The notes: a model not told the origin generated them from the sequence alone. A stretch of 64,000 nt of DNA from Parabacteroides sp. AD58 (GCF_023744375.2 NZ_CP146284.1:124001-188000); one strand, 5' to 3'. Positions 52,658 to 62,690 are shown, numbered from the stretch's first letter. A program made the numbers and translations.

Positions 52658-53323
52658 TTATCGCCAGATAGGAAACAAATAGGTGAACTTAACTCCAATA
52701 GTTTGGCTGGCAGAACGGGCAAACGGATCTTTTTTCTGGCTGCCATAGATATCGCCCAAAGCATAATAGTATCGGCCTTCCAGCAGGAAATGGCCGATGC
52801 CTGTTGATAATTCCAGTCCGGGTCCGCCACACAATCCCCAGTCAAATTTCTTCTCGATCGGCATATCATGCTGCATATTATTCCGGTTTGGTTCGGCTCC
52901 GTTTAAGTTACTTACCGTACTTTCGCTAAGCGCATACCCTATTTTAGGTCCCAAGTTGAAGAAGAACTTGAAACGATTCCCGCCAAAATAAATATGAGTC
53001 AGAAAGGGAAGCTCTACATAATTAATTGTCCGGCTGTATTGATACTCCGGTTGTTCCTCAAATTCTTCCTCCCATCCTTGTTGGGCATAGTTCAATTCAG
53101 CCTGAAGTCCCAGGTGATTTTCAGTAATCCATCGGAGCGTTACACCACCCTGATAACCTTGTTTCATTTTCTGGTTGACTTTCGGAGCAAAGGATATGGA
53201 TGAAAAGTTCATGCCAAACGAAGCACCTACCGACAATTCTTGTTTGAAGGTGTTATTTTGTGCTAGACCGTCTCCGATAGAAAGGAACAGCAGCGAGGCC
53301 GCTAGAAACAAATACCTCATCAT
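52658..53323 (-). CDS. Outer-membrane beta-barrel protein (PorT/OMP_b-brl type)
   Basis: The chosen start, ATG 53323, gives 221 residues with a signal peptide ending DGLAQ; an in-frame GTG at 53341 overlaps the upstream gene. The body alternates strands typical of an eight-stranded barrel (LSVGASFGMNFSSISF, GVTLRWITENHLGLQAELNYAQQGW, YVELPFLTHIYF) and ends SQTIGVKFTYLFPIW. This is the outer-membrane barrel family often labelled PorT or porin family; a specific T9SS role should not be assumed. It lies 10 bp after the LysM gene and is probably in one operon with it. Confidence 0.78.
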   Translation of the reverse strand: MMRYLFLAASLLFLSIGDGLAQNNTFKQELSVGASFGMNFSSISFAPKVNQKMKQGYQGGVTLRWITENHLGLQAELNYAQQGWEEEFEEQPEYQYSRTINYVELPFLTHIYFGGNRFKFFFNLGPKIGYALSESTVSNLNGAEPNRNNMQHDMPIEKKFDWGLCGGPGLELSTGIGHFLLEGRYYYALGDIYGSQKKDPFARSASQTIGVKFTYLFPIWR

Positions 53324-53333
53324 CTTCCTGATT

Positions 53334-55127
53334 TTATTCACGAGTTACGGTAAAATCTTTATTATAGTGCACAATAAAGATTTGTGTATTAATGAAACCT
53401 CCCCAGTTATTGACACGATGAAAATCAAAACCCGTCTGAATACTCGGGTAATGGATGTTGTCGAGCTCTTCTTCGAAGTTAACACCATATTTTTTCATGG
53501 CTCCAAAGAAGAACATACCTGTATCGAATCCGAGGATACCATATTTCGGATAGGTATTGATTAAGTCCTTACTATACCAGGTCTTGAATTTGTTGTAGAA
53601 ATCCTGCATGGGTTTCGACAAGTTGTCAGCATAGAAATTGGTATAAATATAGGTATCGAGCGCATAGAAATCGTCCAGGGCTTCGCGTACGTACGTTTGC
53701 CATTCCGGATAACCGAAGAGAGAAATTGTATAATCAGTTTTAGTCTCGGCCAGCATACGCAACGGTGTCTTGATCTTCTGCAGCGCTTCCAGCGAAGACG
53801 ATGTCGGAATAATGACATTGCGGACTTGGTCGACCATGTAAAGCGAATCCAGATCCTGGGCAAAAGTTTCTCCGTTGTATTCGATTTCCTTGAAAGGAAC
53901 CTGATGGTCCTTCAATTCTTCTTGTAAGGCCTTAATGAAAGGCTTTTTCTCTTCTTTATCATGGATATTGACAAAGATGATATGATCGTTGGCAAACAAC
54001 TTGCGTCCTCGTTCTGCCGCTTTGGAATATAAATAGGAATGAGGCGTATTTACTTGAAACACGAAGTTGTTTGACAGGACATCGTCATTTTTAGAAGTAA
54101 AAGGAATGACATATTTGATATGATGTTCTTTGGCAAAATCGGCTATCATTTTAATCTGATCATTCTGGACGGCTCCAATGATTAGATCGGCATTCGGCAG
54201 AGTTTCGCCCGTAAGAATTTCGCGGATGCGGCTTGTTCCTTCTCCTGTATCATAAACCGATAAATCCAATGATAAGCCTTGGTTCTGCAGACTGTCGACA
54301 GCCAGTAACATTCCTTCATAATATTCAATGAAACGGGAAGACGCTGCAGTCTTCTTACTCGGATTGAAAGGTAATAATAAGGCTACTTTAAGCTGATTAA
54401 GTGCCCGTGTACTTTTAGGAGCCGACAATAATGCGTTCACTTCAGATTCAGACTGGATGAACGATTCTGTAGAGGCTTTGTTCTCCGTTTTGCTGGCAAC
54501 GGCGTCATCTTTAACCGGCACTTTAATTTCAACGCCGGCTTTTACTCCGCTTTTTAATTGAGGATTCAATTTGATCAGTTCGTAACTGGAAACCTTGAAT
54601 TTCCGGCACAAACTATACATTGTCTCTTTCTTTTGAATAGTATAAGTAATTTCCTGAACCGGAGCTTCTTCTGCTTGCGGTTTACTTTCTGTTTGGGCAG
54701 TTTGATCCATGGCCTGAATACTTTCATTGGAAGGTATGCGGATGGTTCGTCCTTTCTGGAATGTTTTTACAGAAAGACCCGGATTGGCCTGCAGAATATA
54801 TTGGGCAGGCACTTTATATTTCATGGAAACGGCATAAAGTGTTTCCTTGGCTTCAATGGTATGAAAGGTATATGTCTCTGCATTATTTCCTTTGGTGCTG
54901 GCTTTCTTCTGCGGAATCAGCAGAACTTCACCGGCTTTAATGCCTTCCTTGCTTCCAGGGTTCAGTTTATAGATGGCTTCTGTGGTGACACCGTACATGG
55001 TGGCAATGGCATAAACAGTTTCGCCTTGTTCGATGGTATGCTGAAAAGTTTTGCTATCTTGTCCGAAAGCAGTTAAACTGGCAACACTGAGTACACATGA
55101 AAGTATAACGGTTTTCAATCGATTCAT
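53334..55127 (-). CDS. LysM and PBP1-type periplasmic protein
   Basis: ATG 55127, after AAAGAAGAA, gives 597 residues with a signal peptide ending TAFGQ. Three LysM domains bind peptidoglycan (about 28-75, 83-130, 160-205, with HTIEQGETVYAIATMYGV, HTIEAKETLYAVSMKYKV and YTIQKKETMYSLCRKFKV). A type 1 periplasmic-binding-protein domain follows (about 245-595, LKVALLLPFNP, DLIIGAVQNDQIKMIADFA). The combination is common in Bacteroidetes as an amino-acid-ABC-like protein without a transporter; its ligand is unknown. It ends 10 bp before the barrel gene. Confidence 0.88.
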   Translation of the reverse strand: MNRLKTVILSCVLSVASLTAFGQDSKTFQHTIEQGETVYAIATMYGVTTEAIYKLNPGSKEGIKAGEVLLIPQKKASTKGNNAETYTFHTIEAKETLYAVSMKYKVPAQYILQANPGLSVKTFQKGRTIRIPSNESIQAMDQTAQTESKPQAEEAPVQEITYTIQKKETMYSLCRKFKVSSYELIKLNPQLKSGVKAGVEIKVPVKDDAVASKTENKASTESFIQSESEVNALLSAPKSTRALNQLKVALLLPFNPSKKTAASSRFIEYYEGMLLAVDSLQNQGLSLDLSVYDTGEGTSRIREILTGETLPNADLIIGAVQNDQIKMIADFAKEHHIKYVIPFTSKNDDVLSNNFVFQVNTPHSYLYSKAAERGRKLFANDHIIFVNIHDKEEKKPFIKALQEELKDHQVPFKEIEYNGETFAQDLDSLYMVDQVRNVIIPTSSSLEALQKIKTPLRMLAETKTDYTISLFGYPEWQTYVREALDDFYALDTYIYTNFYADNLSKPMQDFYNKFKTWYSKDLINTYPKYGILGFDTGMFFFGAMKKYGVNFEEELDNIHYPSIQTGFDFHRVNNWGGFINTQIFIVHYNKDFTVTRE

Positions 55128-55362
55128 TTCTTCTTTGTTTAATCGGGACAAAGATAGTGTAAGTCTGCAAAAAAAGCTAATAATGGAACTGGATAATGTT
55201 GGAATAAGCGGTTGGTAGAAATAACATTTGACCTATTTCTGCGTTAGAAAGAAAATATCCTATAAAAAATGGTAAAAAGGGAAAGATAAAACGACCCTTC
55301 ATTATGCTGTGTGAAGTGTTGTTTGAAGAATTATTGTAATTTTGGAGTCAATTAGTAAGCGT

Positions 55363-56706
55363 ATGAAAATGAAAACACTTAGAAAGTGGTGCTGGCTTTT
55401 CTTTTTGTTGGGAATGATCCTGCCTTTGTCTGCTGAAGAATATGTAGTGAAAGGCGGGCAAGGCGAACCGATGTTGGCAAAGGAAGAGACGGCGTTGAAA
55501 TTGAAAGTGTATGTCGTGAATGGGACGGATGGTGTTACGATCAGTTATACATCCACTTCGACTGAACATCAATGGTATCGGTATAAAACAAAACGGCTGG
55601 AGGCAGAACCTATATCCTGCCAACAGCAGGGATCAACTTCGACTATAACAAATATAGAAGACGGGTATGGTTATTTTGTGGAAGAAGGACCTTTGTCATC
55701 GTATGTCTGGATTATTGATTATAGCAAGCATCCTTTTGAGATAAGCAATCTGGCCGTTTCAGAAAACAGTGATCCTTGTTCCGGTGTTATCTTGACAGGT
55801 GATTACAAGATGGATAATCTGACATATTCGGATCCGACAAGTGGTATCAACCGTCAGCTGAACAGAAAATTTGAGGTGACTTATGAGACATTAGAATGGG
55901 ATGAGGATTCAAAGGTTTTCAATTCAATCGAAAAGGTAAAGAATCTGGAAGGAAATCCGTTTCAGCAATTGGTCGATTCGGTTTATGCAGATACCAATTT
56001 TACGTTGACGGGCGATCAGTTCGCTTCTCACTTTGGTAAAATGCAATCGGCTACTACTGATTATTATGAAGCATCTTCTATCTTGTTGGAGGCTGATACA
56101 ACTGTTTTCCTGGATGAAGCGGAGAATATGACTACTACCTCTGAAGCGCTGTCAGCTCCGGTAACGATCCGTTTTACAGCTTGCGCCAATGATCCGGTGG
56201 CTTCTTTGTATATATGGAAAATCTATAAAACCGAGGAAGGAGCGGATAATGCCCTGATACGTTTTACTGAACCGGAAGTAGAATATACATTTTCAGAATA
56301 TGGAAAATATACAGCAGAAGTAGAAGTGAGTGATCGGACTGGAAAATGTTATAATTCTTATCCGTTTGAGATCGAAGTGGCCGAATCATTTTTGGATGTG
56401 CCAAATGCTTTTTCCCCGGGAACAACGCCTGGTGTTAACGATGAATTCCGTGTGGCATACAAATCTTTGGTTAAGTTCTCCTGCTGGATCTTCAACCGAT
56501 GGGGACAACAGATCTATCATTGGACGAATCCGGCTGCAGGATGGGATGGTAAACAAGGCGGAAAGTATGTAACGCCTGGTGTATATTTTTATGTGATTGA
56601 AGCAGAAGGTTCGGATGGAATCAAATACAAGAAAAAAGGAGATATCAATATTTTACGCCCGAAAAAAGAACGTAGTTATGAATCTTCTGGAAGTTCGGAA
56701 ATGTAG
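55363..56706 (+). CDS. T9SS type B sorted protein (gliding-motility C-terminal domain)
   Basis: ATG 55363 gives 447 residues. The in-frame TTG at 55342 lies before the expected transcript start set by the TAATTTTG box (55337-55344). After a signal peptide (cleavage near LSAEE) comes beta-rich sequence with an Ig/PKD-like region (about 260-340). The C-terminal 85 residues are the type B sorting domain: VPNAFSPGTTPGVNDEFRV, FNRWGQQIYHW, GWDGKQGGKYVTPGVYFYV and the basic end. It should be exported by T9SS and attached or released at the surface. The lytic transglycosylase follows after 22 bp. Confidence 0.85.
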   Translation: MKMKTLRKWCWLFFLLGMILPLSAEEYVVKGGQGEPMLAKEETALKLKVYVVNGTDGVTISYTSTSTEHQWYRYKTKRLEAEPISCQQQGSTSTITNIEDGYGYFVEEGPLSSYVWIIDYSKHPFEISNLAVSENSDPCSGVILTGDYKMDNLTYSDPTSGINRQLNRKFEVTYETLEWDEDSKVFNSIEKVKNLEGNPFQQLVDSVYADTNFTLTGDQFASHFGKMQSATTDYYEASSILLEADTTVFLDEAENMTTTSEALSAPVTIRFTACANDPVASLYIWKIYKTEEGADNALIRFTEPEVEYTFSEYGKYTAEVEVSDRTGKCYNSYPFEIEVAESFLDVPNAFSPGTTPGVNDEFRVAYKSLVKFSCWIFNRWGQQIYHWTNPAAGWDGKQGGKYVTPGVYFYVIEAEGSDGIKYKKKGDINILRPKKERSYESSGSSEM

Positions 56707-56728
56707 AAACTCTTATTGTTAGAAGATA

Positions 56729-57691
56729 ATGAAAGCAAAATTAATGTCAGTATTGGCCGTATGTCTGTTGTTTTTCTTTGCATGTATATCGGTCTGTTCG
56801 GATGATTCAGCCTTGATTAAACGGGTTAAGCCGGTCGTCCCGTCGATGATTATGACTCCGGAAATACCTGATCAAATTCATTTCTGCGGTCAGTTGATCG
56901 ATTTGACCCGTTATAATATGCATGAAGGCATAGACCGGGAGTTGTCGTCCTTCTGTTATTTACATGCAAGTACCATGTTGAATTTTAAGCGGGCAAACCG
57001 TTATTTCCCAATTATAGAACCTATATTGAAGGAATATGGTGTCCCTGATGATTTTAAATATCTGGCTGTTATTGAAAGTAATCTGGATCCACGGATTAAA
57101 TCTCCTGCGCGGGCTGTAGGAATGTGGCAGTTTATGGAAGGAACAGCCAAGGATTATGGATTGACAATTACTCCGACAGTAGACGAACGCAGTCATGTGC
57201 AGAAATCGACGATAGCAGCGTGTAAATACTTGAAAGATGCTTATGCCAAATATGGTGACTGGGTAGCTGTCGCTTCTTCCTATAATGCGGGAATGGGACG
57301 TATTTCCGGTGAATTGAGTAAACAGGATGTGGAAAGTTCATTAGACTTATGGCTGGTTGAGGAAACAACACGCTATGTTTATCGGATTCTGGCCATCAAA
57401 TTGATTTTCGAGAATCCTTATAAATATGGCTTTGTCTTGCGCGAACGGGATTTATATAAGCCTATTGAATGTAAATCGGTGGAGGTTTCATCGGATATAC
57501 CCGACTTAGCTTCGTTTGCCAAGGCCCAAGGGGTGACTTATGCTGATTTGAAACGGTTTAACCCGTGGCTAAGAGATCGGAAACTAATAACAGCAGGAAA
57601 AACGTATGAACTGCTGATTCCTCAGGTAAGTGATATGTACTACAAGACTCCTAACGAAAAAGTCTATAACCGGAACTGGCTGGCTGAATAA
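56729..57691 (+). CDS. MltD-like lytic transglycosylase
   Basis: The 320-residue product has a signal peptide (possible lipobox near FFACISVC), an SLT domain (about 100-215) and a C-terminal LysM-like region (about 250-300). The catalytic Glu is in YLAVIESNLDPRIKSPARAVGMWQF, and AVASSYNAGMGRI completes the active-site signature. It cleaves the glycan strands of peptidoglycan, leaving 1,6-anhydro ends. Co-location with the T9SS type B gene suggests one operon; a role in opening the wall for export is only a guess. Confidence 0.87.
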   Translation: MKAKLMSVLAVCLLFFFACISVCSDDSALIKRVKPVVPSMIMTPEIPDQIHFCGQLIDLTRYNMHEGIDRELSSFCYLHASTMLNFKRANRYFPIIEPILKEYGVPDDFKYLAVIESNLDPRIKSPARAVGMWQFMEGTAKDYGLTITPTVDERSHVQKSTIAACKYLKDAYAKYGDWVAVASSYNAGMGRISGELSKQDVESSLDLWLVEETTRYVYRILAIKLIFENPYKYGFVLRERDLYKPIECKSVEVSSDIPDLASFAKAQGVTYADLKRFNPWLRDRKLITAGKTYELLIPQVSDMYYKTPNEKVYNRNWLAE

Positions 57692-57740
57692 AAAAAGGAA
57701 TCTTGTAGGCAATAGATTATTAATTGTCGGCTGAAAAAGC

Positions 57741-57748
57741 TAACTTTG
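57741..57748 (+). promoter_or_regulatory. -7 box of the yicC-gmk-nadD operon
   Basis: TAACTTTG fits TAnnTTTG 17 bp before the yicC ATG at 57766. This excludes an in-frame TTG at 57724 as the start. Confidence 0.6.
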
Positions 57749-57765
57749 TAGAAATTTTAAGTAGC

Positions 57766-58641
57766 ATGATACAATCAATGACAGGTTTCGGTAAGGTTAC
57801 TGCCGAATTGCCTACCAAAAAAGTAACCGTAGAGATTAAGGCGCTTAATAGTAAACAGCTGGATTTGTCAACGCGTATCCCTTCTATCTATAAGGAAAAG
57901 GAAATGCAGATCCGTAGTCGGTTGTTGCAGACACTTGAACGTGGAAAAGTTGATTTTGCTATCTATATTGAATACATAGGAAAGGAAGCTTCCTCACAGA
58001 TAAATCAAGAGGCAGTGATGTCTTATTTTGCCCAACTAAAAGAATTATCAGATAAGTTAGGTATCAGTGCTCCTTCAAGTTGGGACGAATTACAGCTGGT
58101 ATTAAGAATGCCGGATGTAATCAAGACAGATCCGGTGGAAGTTGATGAAGATGAATGGAACGTTGTTAAGCAGGCTATTGATGAGGCGATACAGCATTTG
58201 TGCGATTTCCGTATTCAGGAAGGTGCCATGTTGCAGAAACTGTTTACTCAAAAAGTATCTAATATAGCTGCTTTGCTGAACGATGTGGAGCCATACGAAA
58301 AAGAACGGATTGAAAAGATAAAAGGTCGTATCCTGGATAATCTGGAGAAGCTGGCAGTCGATTATGATAAGAATCGTTTTGAGCAGGAAATGATTTATTA
58401 TATCGAAAAGCTGGATGTCAATGAAGAGAAAAACCGGTTGGATAATCACTTGAAATATTTCCTGGAAACGATGGAAACAGGTCATGGTCAGGGAAAGAAG
58501 TTGGGATTTATCGCTCAGGAAATGGGCCGGGAAATCAATACATTGGGCTCAAAGAGTAATCATGCGGATATGCAGAAGATCGTTGTCCGTATGAAAGATG
58601 AACTGGAACAGATAAAAGAACAGGTTTTGAACGTTTTATAA
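57766..58641 (+). CDS. yicC: YicC family endoribonuclease
   Basis: The 291-residue protein starts with the family hallmark MIQSMTGFGK and ends with KKLGFIAQEMGREINTLGSKSNHADMQ...VVRMKDELEQIKEQVLNVL. YicC proteins are endoribonucleases (E. coli YicC acts on sRNA turnover); the specific target here is unknown. It stands directly before gmk (18 bp), the same order as in many bacteria. Confidence 0.93.
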   Translation: MIQSMTGFGKVTAELPTKKVTVEIKALNSKQLDLSTRIPSIYKEKEMQIRSRLLQTLERGKVDFAIYIEYIGKEASSQINQEAVMSYFAQLKELSDKLGISAPSSWDELQLVLRMPDVIKTDPVEVDEDEWNVVKQAIDEAIQHLCDFRIQEGAMLQKLFTQKVSNIAALLNDVEPYEKERIEKIKGRILDNLEKLAVDYDKNRFEQEMIYYIEKLDVNEEKNRLDNHLKYFLETMETGHGQGKKLGFIAQEMGREINTLGSKSNHADMQKIVVRMKDELEQIKEQVLNVL

Positions 58642-58659
58642 TAAATAAAATAGTCCATA

Positions 58660-59229
58660 ATGGCAGGCAAATTGATTATATTCTCGGCTCCTTCCGGATC
58701 GGGAAAGTCTACGATTATTAATTATTTACTGACGCAGAACTTGCGGCTACGTTTTTCTATTTCAGCAACGAGCCGAGCACCGCGAGGAACAGAAAAGAAT
58801 GGGGTAGAATATTTTTTTCTTTCTCCAGAAGAATTTCGTGCCCGCATAGCCGCCGGTGACTTTCTGGAGTATGAAGAAGTCTATAAAGATAAATTCTATG
58901 GAACTTTAAAGAGCGAAGTTGAACGGATATTGGCAGAAGGTGACAATGTTATTTTTGATGTCGATGTAGTAGGTGGCTGTAATATAAAGAAGTATTATGG
59001 TGACCGGGCCTTGTCGATGTTTATTCAGCCACCGAGCATTGATGAATTGCGCCGTCGTTTGGAAGGCCGTGCTACGGATGCTCCGGAAGTGATAGAAAGC
59101 CGGATAGCAAAGGCTGCCTATGAATTGAGTTTTGCACCGCAATTCGATGTGGTAGTTGTTAATGATGATTTGGATAAGGCCAAAGCTGAGGCATTACGTA
59201 TTATACAAAATTTTATTGAGGATAAATGA
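58660..59229 (+). CDS. gmk: Guanylate kinase
   Basis: The 189-residue enzyme phosphorylates GMP to GDP. The P-loop APSGSGKST (about 10-18), the GMP-binding TSRAPRGTEKNGVEYFF segment, the EYEEVYKDKFYGT motif and the lid RLEGRATDAPEVIESRI are all present. Length is normal. Its stop overlaps the next start (ATGA). Confidence 0.96.
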   Translation: MAGKLIIFSAPSGSGKSTIINYLLTQNLRLRFSISATSRAPRGTEKNGVEYFFLSPEEFRARIAAGDFLEYEEVYKDKFYGTLKSEVERILAEGDNVIFDVDVVGGCNIKKYYGDRALSMFIQPPSIDELRRRLEGRATDAPEVIESRIAKAAYELSFAPQFDVVVVNDDLDKAKAEALRIIQNFIEDK

Positions 59230-59414
59230 ACGAGCGGAATTTATCAAAGAAGTGGCTATACGGCTTTATCTTAATTGCAATAGCTGCGTTGGTTGTAATG
59301 GGTTGGGCTTTCGTTAAACAGGATGTGACTGTTATGGTTGCTACAGGACTTGTTGTAGGCATACAAGTGATGAATATTATACGATGGATTCAGAATCATC
59401 CCAGAAAAAAATAG
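59226..59414 (+). CDS. Small two-helix membrane protein
   Basis: A 62-residue ORF overlaps gmk by 4 bp and nadD by 31 bp. It has two hydrophobic helices (about 11-28 and 33-50) and basic ends. The overlap arrangement suggests translational coupling and real expression. I do not recognise a family, and nothing shows a link to nucleotide or NAD metabolism other than position. Confidence 0.6.
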   Translation: MNERNLSKKWLYGFILIAIAALVVMGWAFVKQDVTVMVATGLVVGIQVMNIIRWIQNHPRKK

Positions 59415-59986
59415 GCATTTATTCCGGTTCTTTTAATCCGGTTCATATAGGTCATTTGGCTTTAGCGAATTGGCTGTGTGAATTTACGGACCTGGATGAA
59501 GTCTGGTTTATGGTAACTCCTCATAATCCGTTTAAACAGCGGATTGATTTATTAGACGATGACTTACGATTAAAGATGGTAGAAAAAGCAATTGCCGGCT
59601 ATCCGAAGTTTAAAGTCTGTGATTTAGAATTTCATTTGCCTAAGCCTTCTTATACGATTTCAACTTTAAAAGCTTTGAAACATTTATATCCGACAGCTTC
59701 TTTTGCCCTGATTATGGGAGCGGATAACTGGTGTAAGTTTGATCGATGGAAAAATTATCAGGAAATACTGGCGGCTTGTGAATTGATTGTTTATCCTCGA
59801 AAAGGAAGTCCATGTCTAGTAGATAGAGTTCAATTTCCTCAGGTTCATATAGTGAATGCTCCTGAAATAGAGGTTTCTTCTACGTTTATCCGACAAGCTT
59901 TGCGTGAAAAGAAAGACATTCGCTTTTTTATTCCTGAACCAGTTCGGGATTTGTTGGATACAGCCTTTGGAATAGATATGAAATAA
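59384..59986 (+). CDS. nadD: Nicotinate-nucleotide adenylyltransferase
   Basis: The 200-residue enzyme makes deamido-NAD from nicotinate mononucleotide and ATP. The nucleotidyltransferase motif [15 protein letters not shown] (about 15-29), the TPHNPFK loop, [16 protein letters not shown] and the [11 protein letters not shown] signature are visible. Its start lies within the small membrane protein gene, in another frame. Confidence 0.94.
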   Translation: MDSESSQKKIGIYSGSFNPVHIGHLALANWLCEFTDLDEVWFMVTPHNPFKQRIDLLDDDLRLKMVEKAIAGYPKFKVCDLEFHLPKPSYTISTLKALKHLYPTASFALIMGADNWCKFDRWKNYQEILAACELIVYPRKGSPCLVDRVQFPQVHIVNAPEIEVSSTFIRQALREKKDIRFFIPEPVRDLLDTAFGIDMK

Positions 59987-60030
59987 AAAGGAAGTAGTGG
60001 TTTATATTTTTTGTGACATTGATAAAAACT

Positions 60031-60070
60031 AATTCGGCAGAGAATATTTTTAAGTATTCCCTGCCGAATT
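60031..60070. terminator. Bidirectional hairpin between nadD and the GH3 gene
   Basis: AATTCGGCAG (60031-60040) pairs with CTGCCGAATT (60061-60070), and inner GAATA/TATTC extends the stem. It lies between convergent genes. Confidence 0.75.
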
Positions 60071-60083
60071 GCTTAATGAACCA

Positions 60084-62690
60084 TCATTCAATAGTTAATG
60101 TCAGGCTCTTCAAGTCTTTGTCAGCTGATGAAGGTCCATAAAGAATCTCGTACTTGCCGGGACGAACTTCCATGGTTTGTGTTTCATCATTGAAAGACCA
60201 AAAGGCTTTAGGAGTCAGTTCAAAGCTGATGGTTTGTGTTTCCCCAGCGGCAATATGGGTACGTTTGAATCCCTGTAAACTCTTCAGCGGTCCTTTCGGG
60301 TCATTCGGGTTCTTGATATAAAGCTGAGCAACTTCATCGCCATCTGTTTTTCCTGTATTTTGAATATCAAGTGTGACTGTCAGGTTTTCCTCTTTGTTGA
60401 TCTTGTCACTCGACAGTTTTGCATTCTTATAGGCGAATGTGGTGTAACTTAATCCGTAACCGAATGGGTAAAGAGGTGTTTCTGTCATATACCGATAGGT
60501 ACGTCCTTTCATGTTGTAGTCTTCAAAATCAGGTAACTGATCAACGGACTTGTAAAAAGTTACCGGAAGACGTCCGGCCGGATTATAATCACCGAATAAA
60601 ATATCAGCAACGGCTGTTCCAGCTTCCTGACCTCCATACCAGGCGTTTAGGATGGCATCCAGATTTTCGTTTTCCCAATTTAAGGCCAAAGCGCTTCCTG
60701 TACAAACCACGTAGATGACAGGTTTTCCGGTTGCTTTCAGTGTTTTGACCATTTCTTTCTGTACTTTCGGGATTTCTATATTCAGTCGGTCTCCTTTCTT
60801 GAAACCTTCTGCATCAACTGGCATTTCTTCTCCTTCGAGGCGGGGAGAAATACCTCCGACGAAAATGATGACATCGGCATCTTTCACTTCATTAGCAGTT
60901 GCCTGATAGTCAACTGGAGTACGAACAGCTACAGAGAAGTTCAAATCAGCCGAGCCTTTTGCCTGCATGTATTCGATTTTGATAGGGTATTTTTTCCCTT
61001 CTTCGGCTTTCAGAATATAATTTTTCGTGCTGCCATATTCATTGGTCCAGCTTTCAGCAACTTTTTCATCGCCGATGAATAAGCGGAAACCATCATTCCC
61101 GGAAATAGTAAATTCGATGTCACCACTTTGCGGAGCCGTAAATTCTCCAGTAAAGCGGGCTGAAAAGTCTGTCAGATTCACATTGGGTGCGAACTGAGTG
61201 TTACCACCCGTCGTGTAATGCAGCTCCTTTGCCAATCCCGAATAAACAGGTTCACCTTTGAATTCTGTGTTGTTGAAGAATTCCGATTTAAGTCCGTTCC
61301 CTTTTTCTGAAGTTATGTATTGACCTAAATCTTTCATCAGGAAGTTATCAGTGTGATTACATCCTAATGTATAGATAACCTCTGTATTCGGTACTTTAGC
61401 ACGGATGCCATCTAAGATGGTCACGGTGTGAGTCGGGAATCCATTATAGTTGGCCCACAGCATTGTTGAATCGGCTGCGTTCGGACCTACGACGGCGATT
61501 TTCTTCAGTTGTTTGCTCAATGGCAAGATCTGGTTTTTATTCTTGAGCAGCACCATGCTCTGCCGGGCCATGTCGAGAGCTTTTGCTACGTGCTCAGGAC
61601 TTTCTACCACACTATAAGGTATTTTTGAGAATGGAACACGGTCGTCCGGATCAAACATACCTAATTCCATACGTGCCTTAAACAGGCGGCGGAGTGAAAC
61701 ATCCAGGTCTGATTCTTTGATTTTTCCATCTTGCATGGCTTTCAATAACGCATGGTAACTGCCGCCACACTCTAAATCCGTTCCACTCAAGACTGCATCA
61801 GTTGAAGCGCTTTCAGCATCCGGATGTGTTTCGTGCCGTGGTGTATTCTTGTCTTTCTGCCAGAAATCATCAATTGCTCCACAGTCGGAAAGAATTATCC
61901 GGTCGTATCCCCAGGAGTTTCGGAGGATATCAACCAATAGTTTATCGCTGCTACAACAGGGTTTTCCCTCGAAACGGTTGTAAGCGCACATCACCTCTTG
62001 TACATTGGCTTCTTCTACTAGGGCTTCGAAAGCTGGCAGGTAAGTTGTCCATAGATCCCGTGGAGTGACTTCGGCATTATACTCATGTCGGTTCCATTCC
62101 GGACCACTGTGTACGGCATAATGCTTGGCACAAGCGTGAGTCTTGAAGTATTTTGGATCGTTGCCTTGTAAGCCTTTTACAACGGCAACGCCCATGCGTG
62201 AAGTAAGATATGGATCTTCTCCATAGGTTTCCATCCCGCGTCCCCAACGGGGGTCACGGAAAATATTGATATTGGGTGTCCAGAATGTCAGTCCTTTATA
62301 ACGGTCGTATTCCTTGTCTTTCTGGTATTGATGGTATTTGGCCCGTGCTTCATCACTAATGATATTGAAGGTTTCATACACATCCTGATCATTAAAAGTA
62401 GCAGCCAAAGCAATGGCTTGAGGAAAAACAGTCGCTTTTCCTGCCCGTGCCACACCGTGTAAAGCCTCGTTCCACCAGTCGTATGGAGGAATATCCAACC
62501 GCTCGATAGCAGGAGTCTGGTTCATCATTTGTCCTACTTTCTCTTCAGGAGTCAGTCGGCTCAATAAATCATCGACGCGTTCCTCAATGGGAAGATCGGG
62601 ATTCCTGAACGGAAAATCCTGTTTCTTTTCCGAACAGGATGTTACTGTAAGTACTGCAAGAGCAGTAAAGGTTAAGTGTTTTATTTTCAT
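60084..62690 (-). CDS. Glycoside hydrolase family 3 lipoprotein with PA14 insert
   Basis: ATG 62690 gives 868 residues with lipobox TVTSC (Cys19); the longer ORF to 62759 begins upstream of the promoter -7 box and is rejected. The GH3 TIM-barrel domain has KVGQMMNQTPAIERLDIPPYDWWNEALHGVAR, RDPRWGRGMETYGEDPYL, KHYAVHSG and the nucleophile Asp in IILSDCGAIDD. A PA14 domain (about 440-580) is inserted in the second sandwich domain, and a fibronectin-III-like domain closes the chain. The N-terminal pattern is that of beta-xylosidase or beta-glucosidase groups; specificity is not fixed. It lies downstream of an esterase gene with its own promoter between. Confidence 0.92.
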   Translation of the reverse strand: MKIKHLTFTALAVLTVTSCSEKKQDFPFRNPDLPIEERVDDLLSRLTPEEKVGQMMNQTPAIERLDIPPYDWWNEALHGVARAGKATVFPQAIALAATFNDQDVYETFNIISDEARAKYHQYQKDKEYDRYKGLTFWTPNINIFRDPRWGRGMETYGEDPYLTSRMGVAVVKGLQGNDPKYFKTHACAKHYAVHSGPEWNRHEYNAEVTPRDLWTTYLPAFEALVEEANVQEVMCAYNRFEGKPCCSSDKLLVDILRNSWGYDRIILSDCGAIDDFWQKDKNTPRHETHPDAESASTDAVLSGTDLECGGSYHALLKAMQDGKIKESDLDVSLRRLFKARMELGMFDPDDRVPFSKIPYSVVESPEHVAKALDMARQSMVLLKNKNQILPLSKQLKKIAVVGPNAADSTMLWANYNGFPTHTVTILDGIRAKVPNTEVIYTLGCNHTDNFLMKDLGQYITSEKGNGLKSEFFNNTEFKGEPVYSGLAKELHYTTGGNTQFAPNVNLTDFSARFTGEFTAPQSGDIEFTISGNDGFRLFIGDEKVAESWTNEYGSTKNYILKAEEGKKYPIKIEYMQAKGSADLNFSVAVRTPVDYQATANEVKDADVIIFVGGISPRLEGEEMPVDAEGFKKGDRLNIEIPKVQKEMVKTLKATGKPVIYVVCTGSALALNWENENLDAILNAWYGGQEAGTAVADILFGDYNPAGRLPVTFYKSVDQLPDFEDYNMKGRTYRYMTETPLYPFGYGLSYTTFAYKNAKLSSDKINKEENLTVTLDIQNTGKTDGDEVAQLYIKNPNDPKGPLKSLQGFKRTHIAAGETQTISFELTPKAFWSFNDETQTMEVRPGKYEILYGPSSADKDLKSLTLTIE

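Noticed and set aside
52658..53323. Naming the barrel gene porT of the T9SS
   Set aside because: The barrel family label is broad; nothing in the sequence or context identifies the true T9SS PorT.
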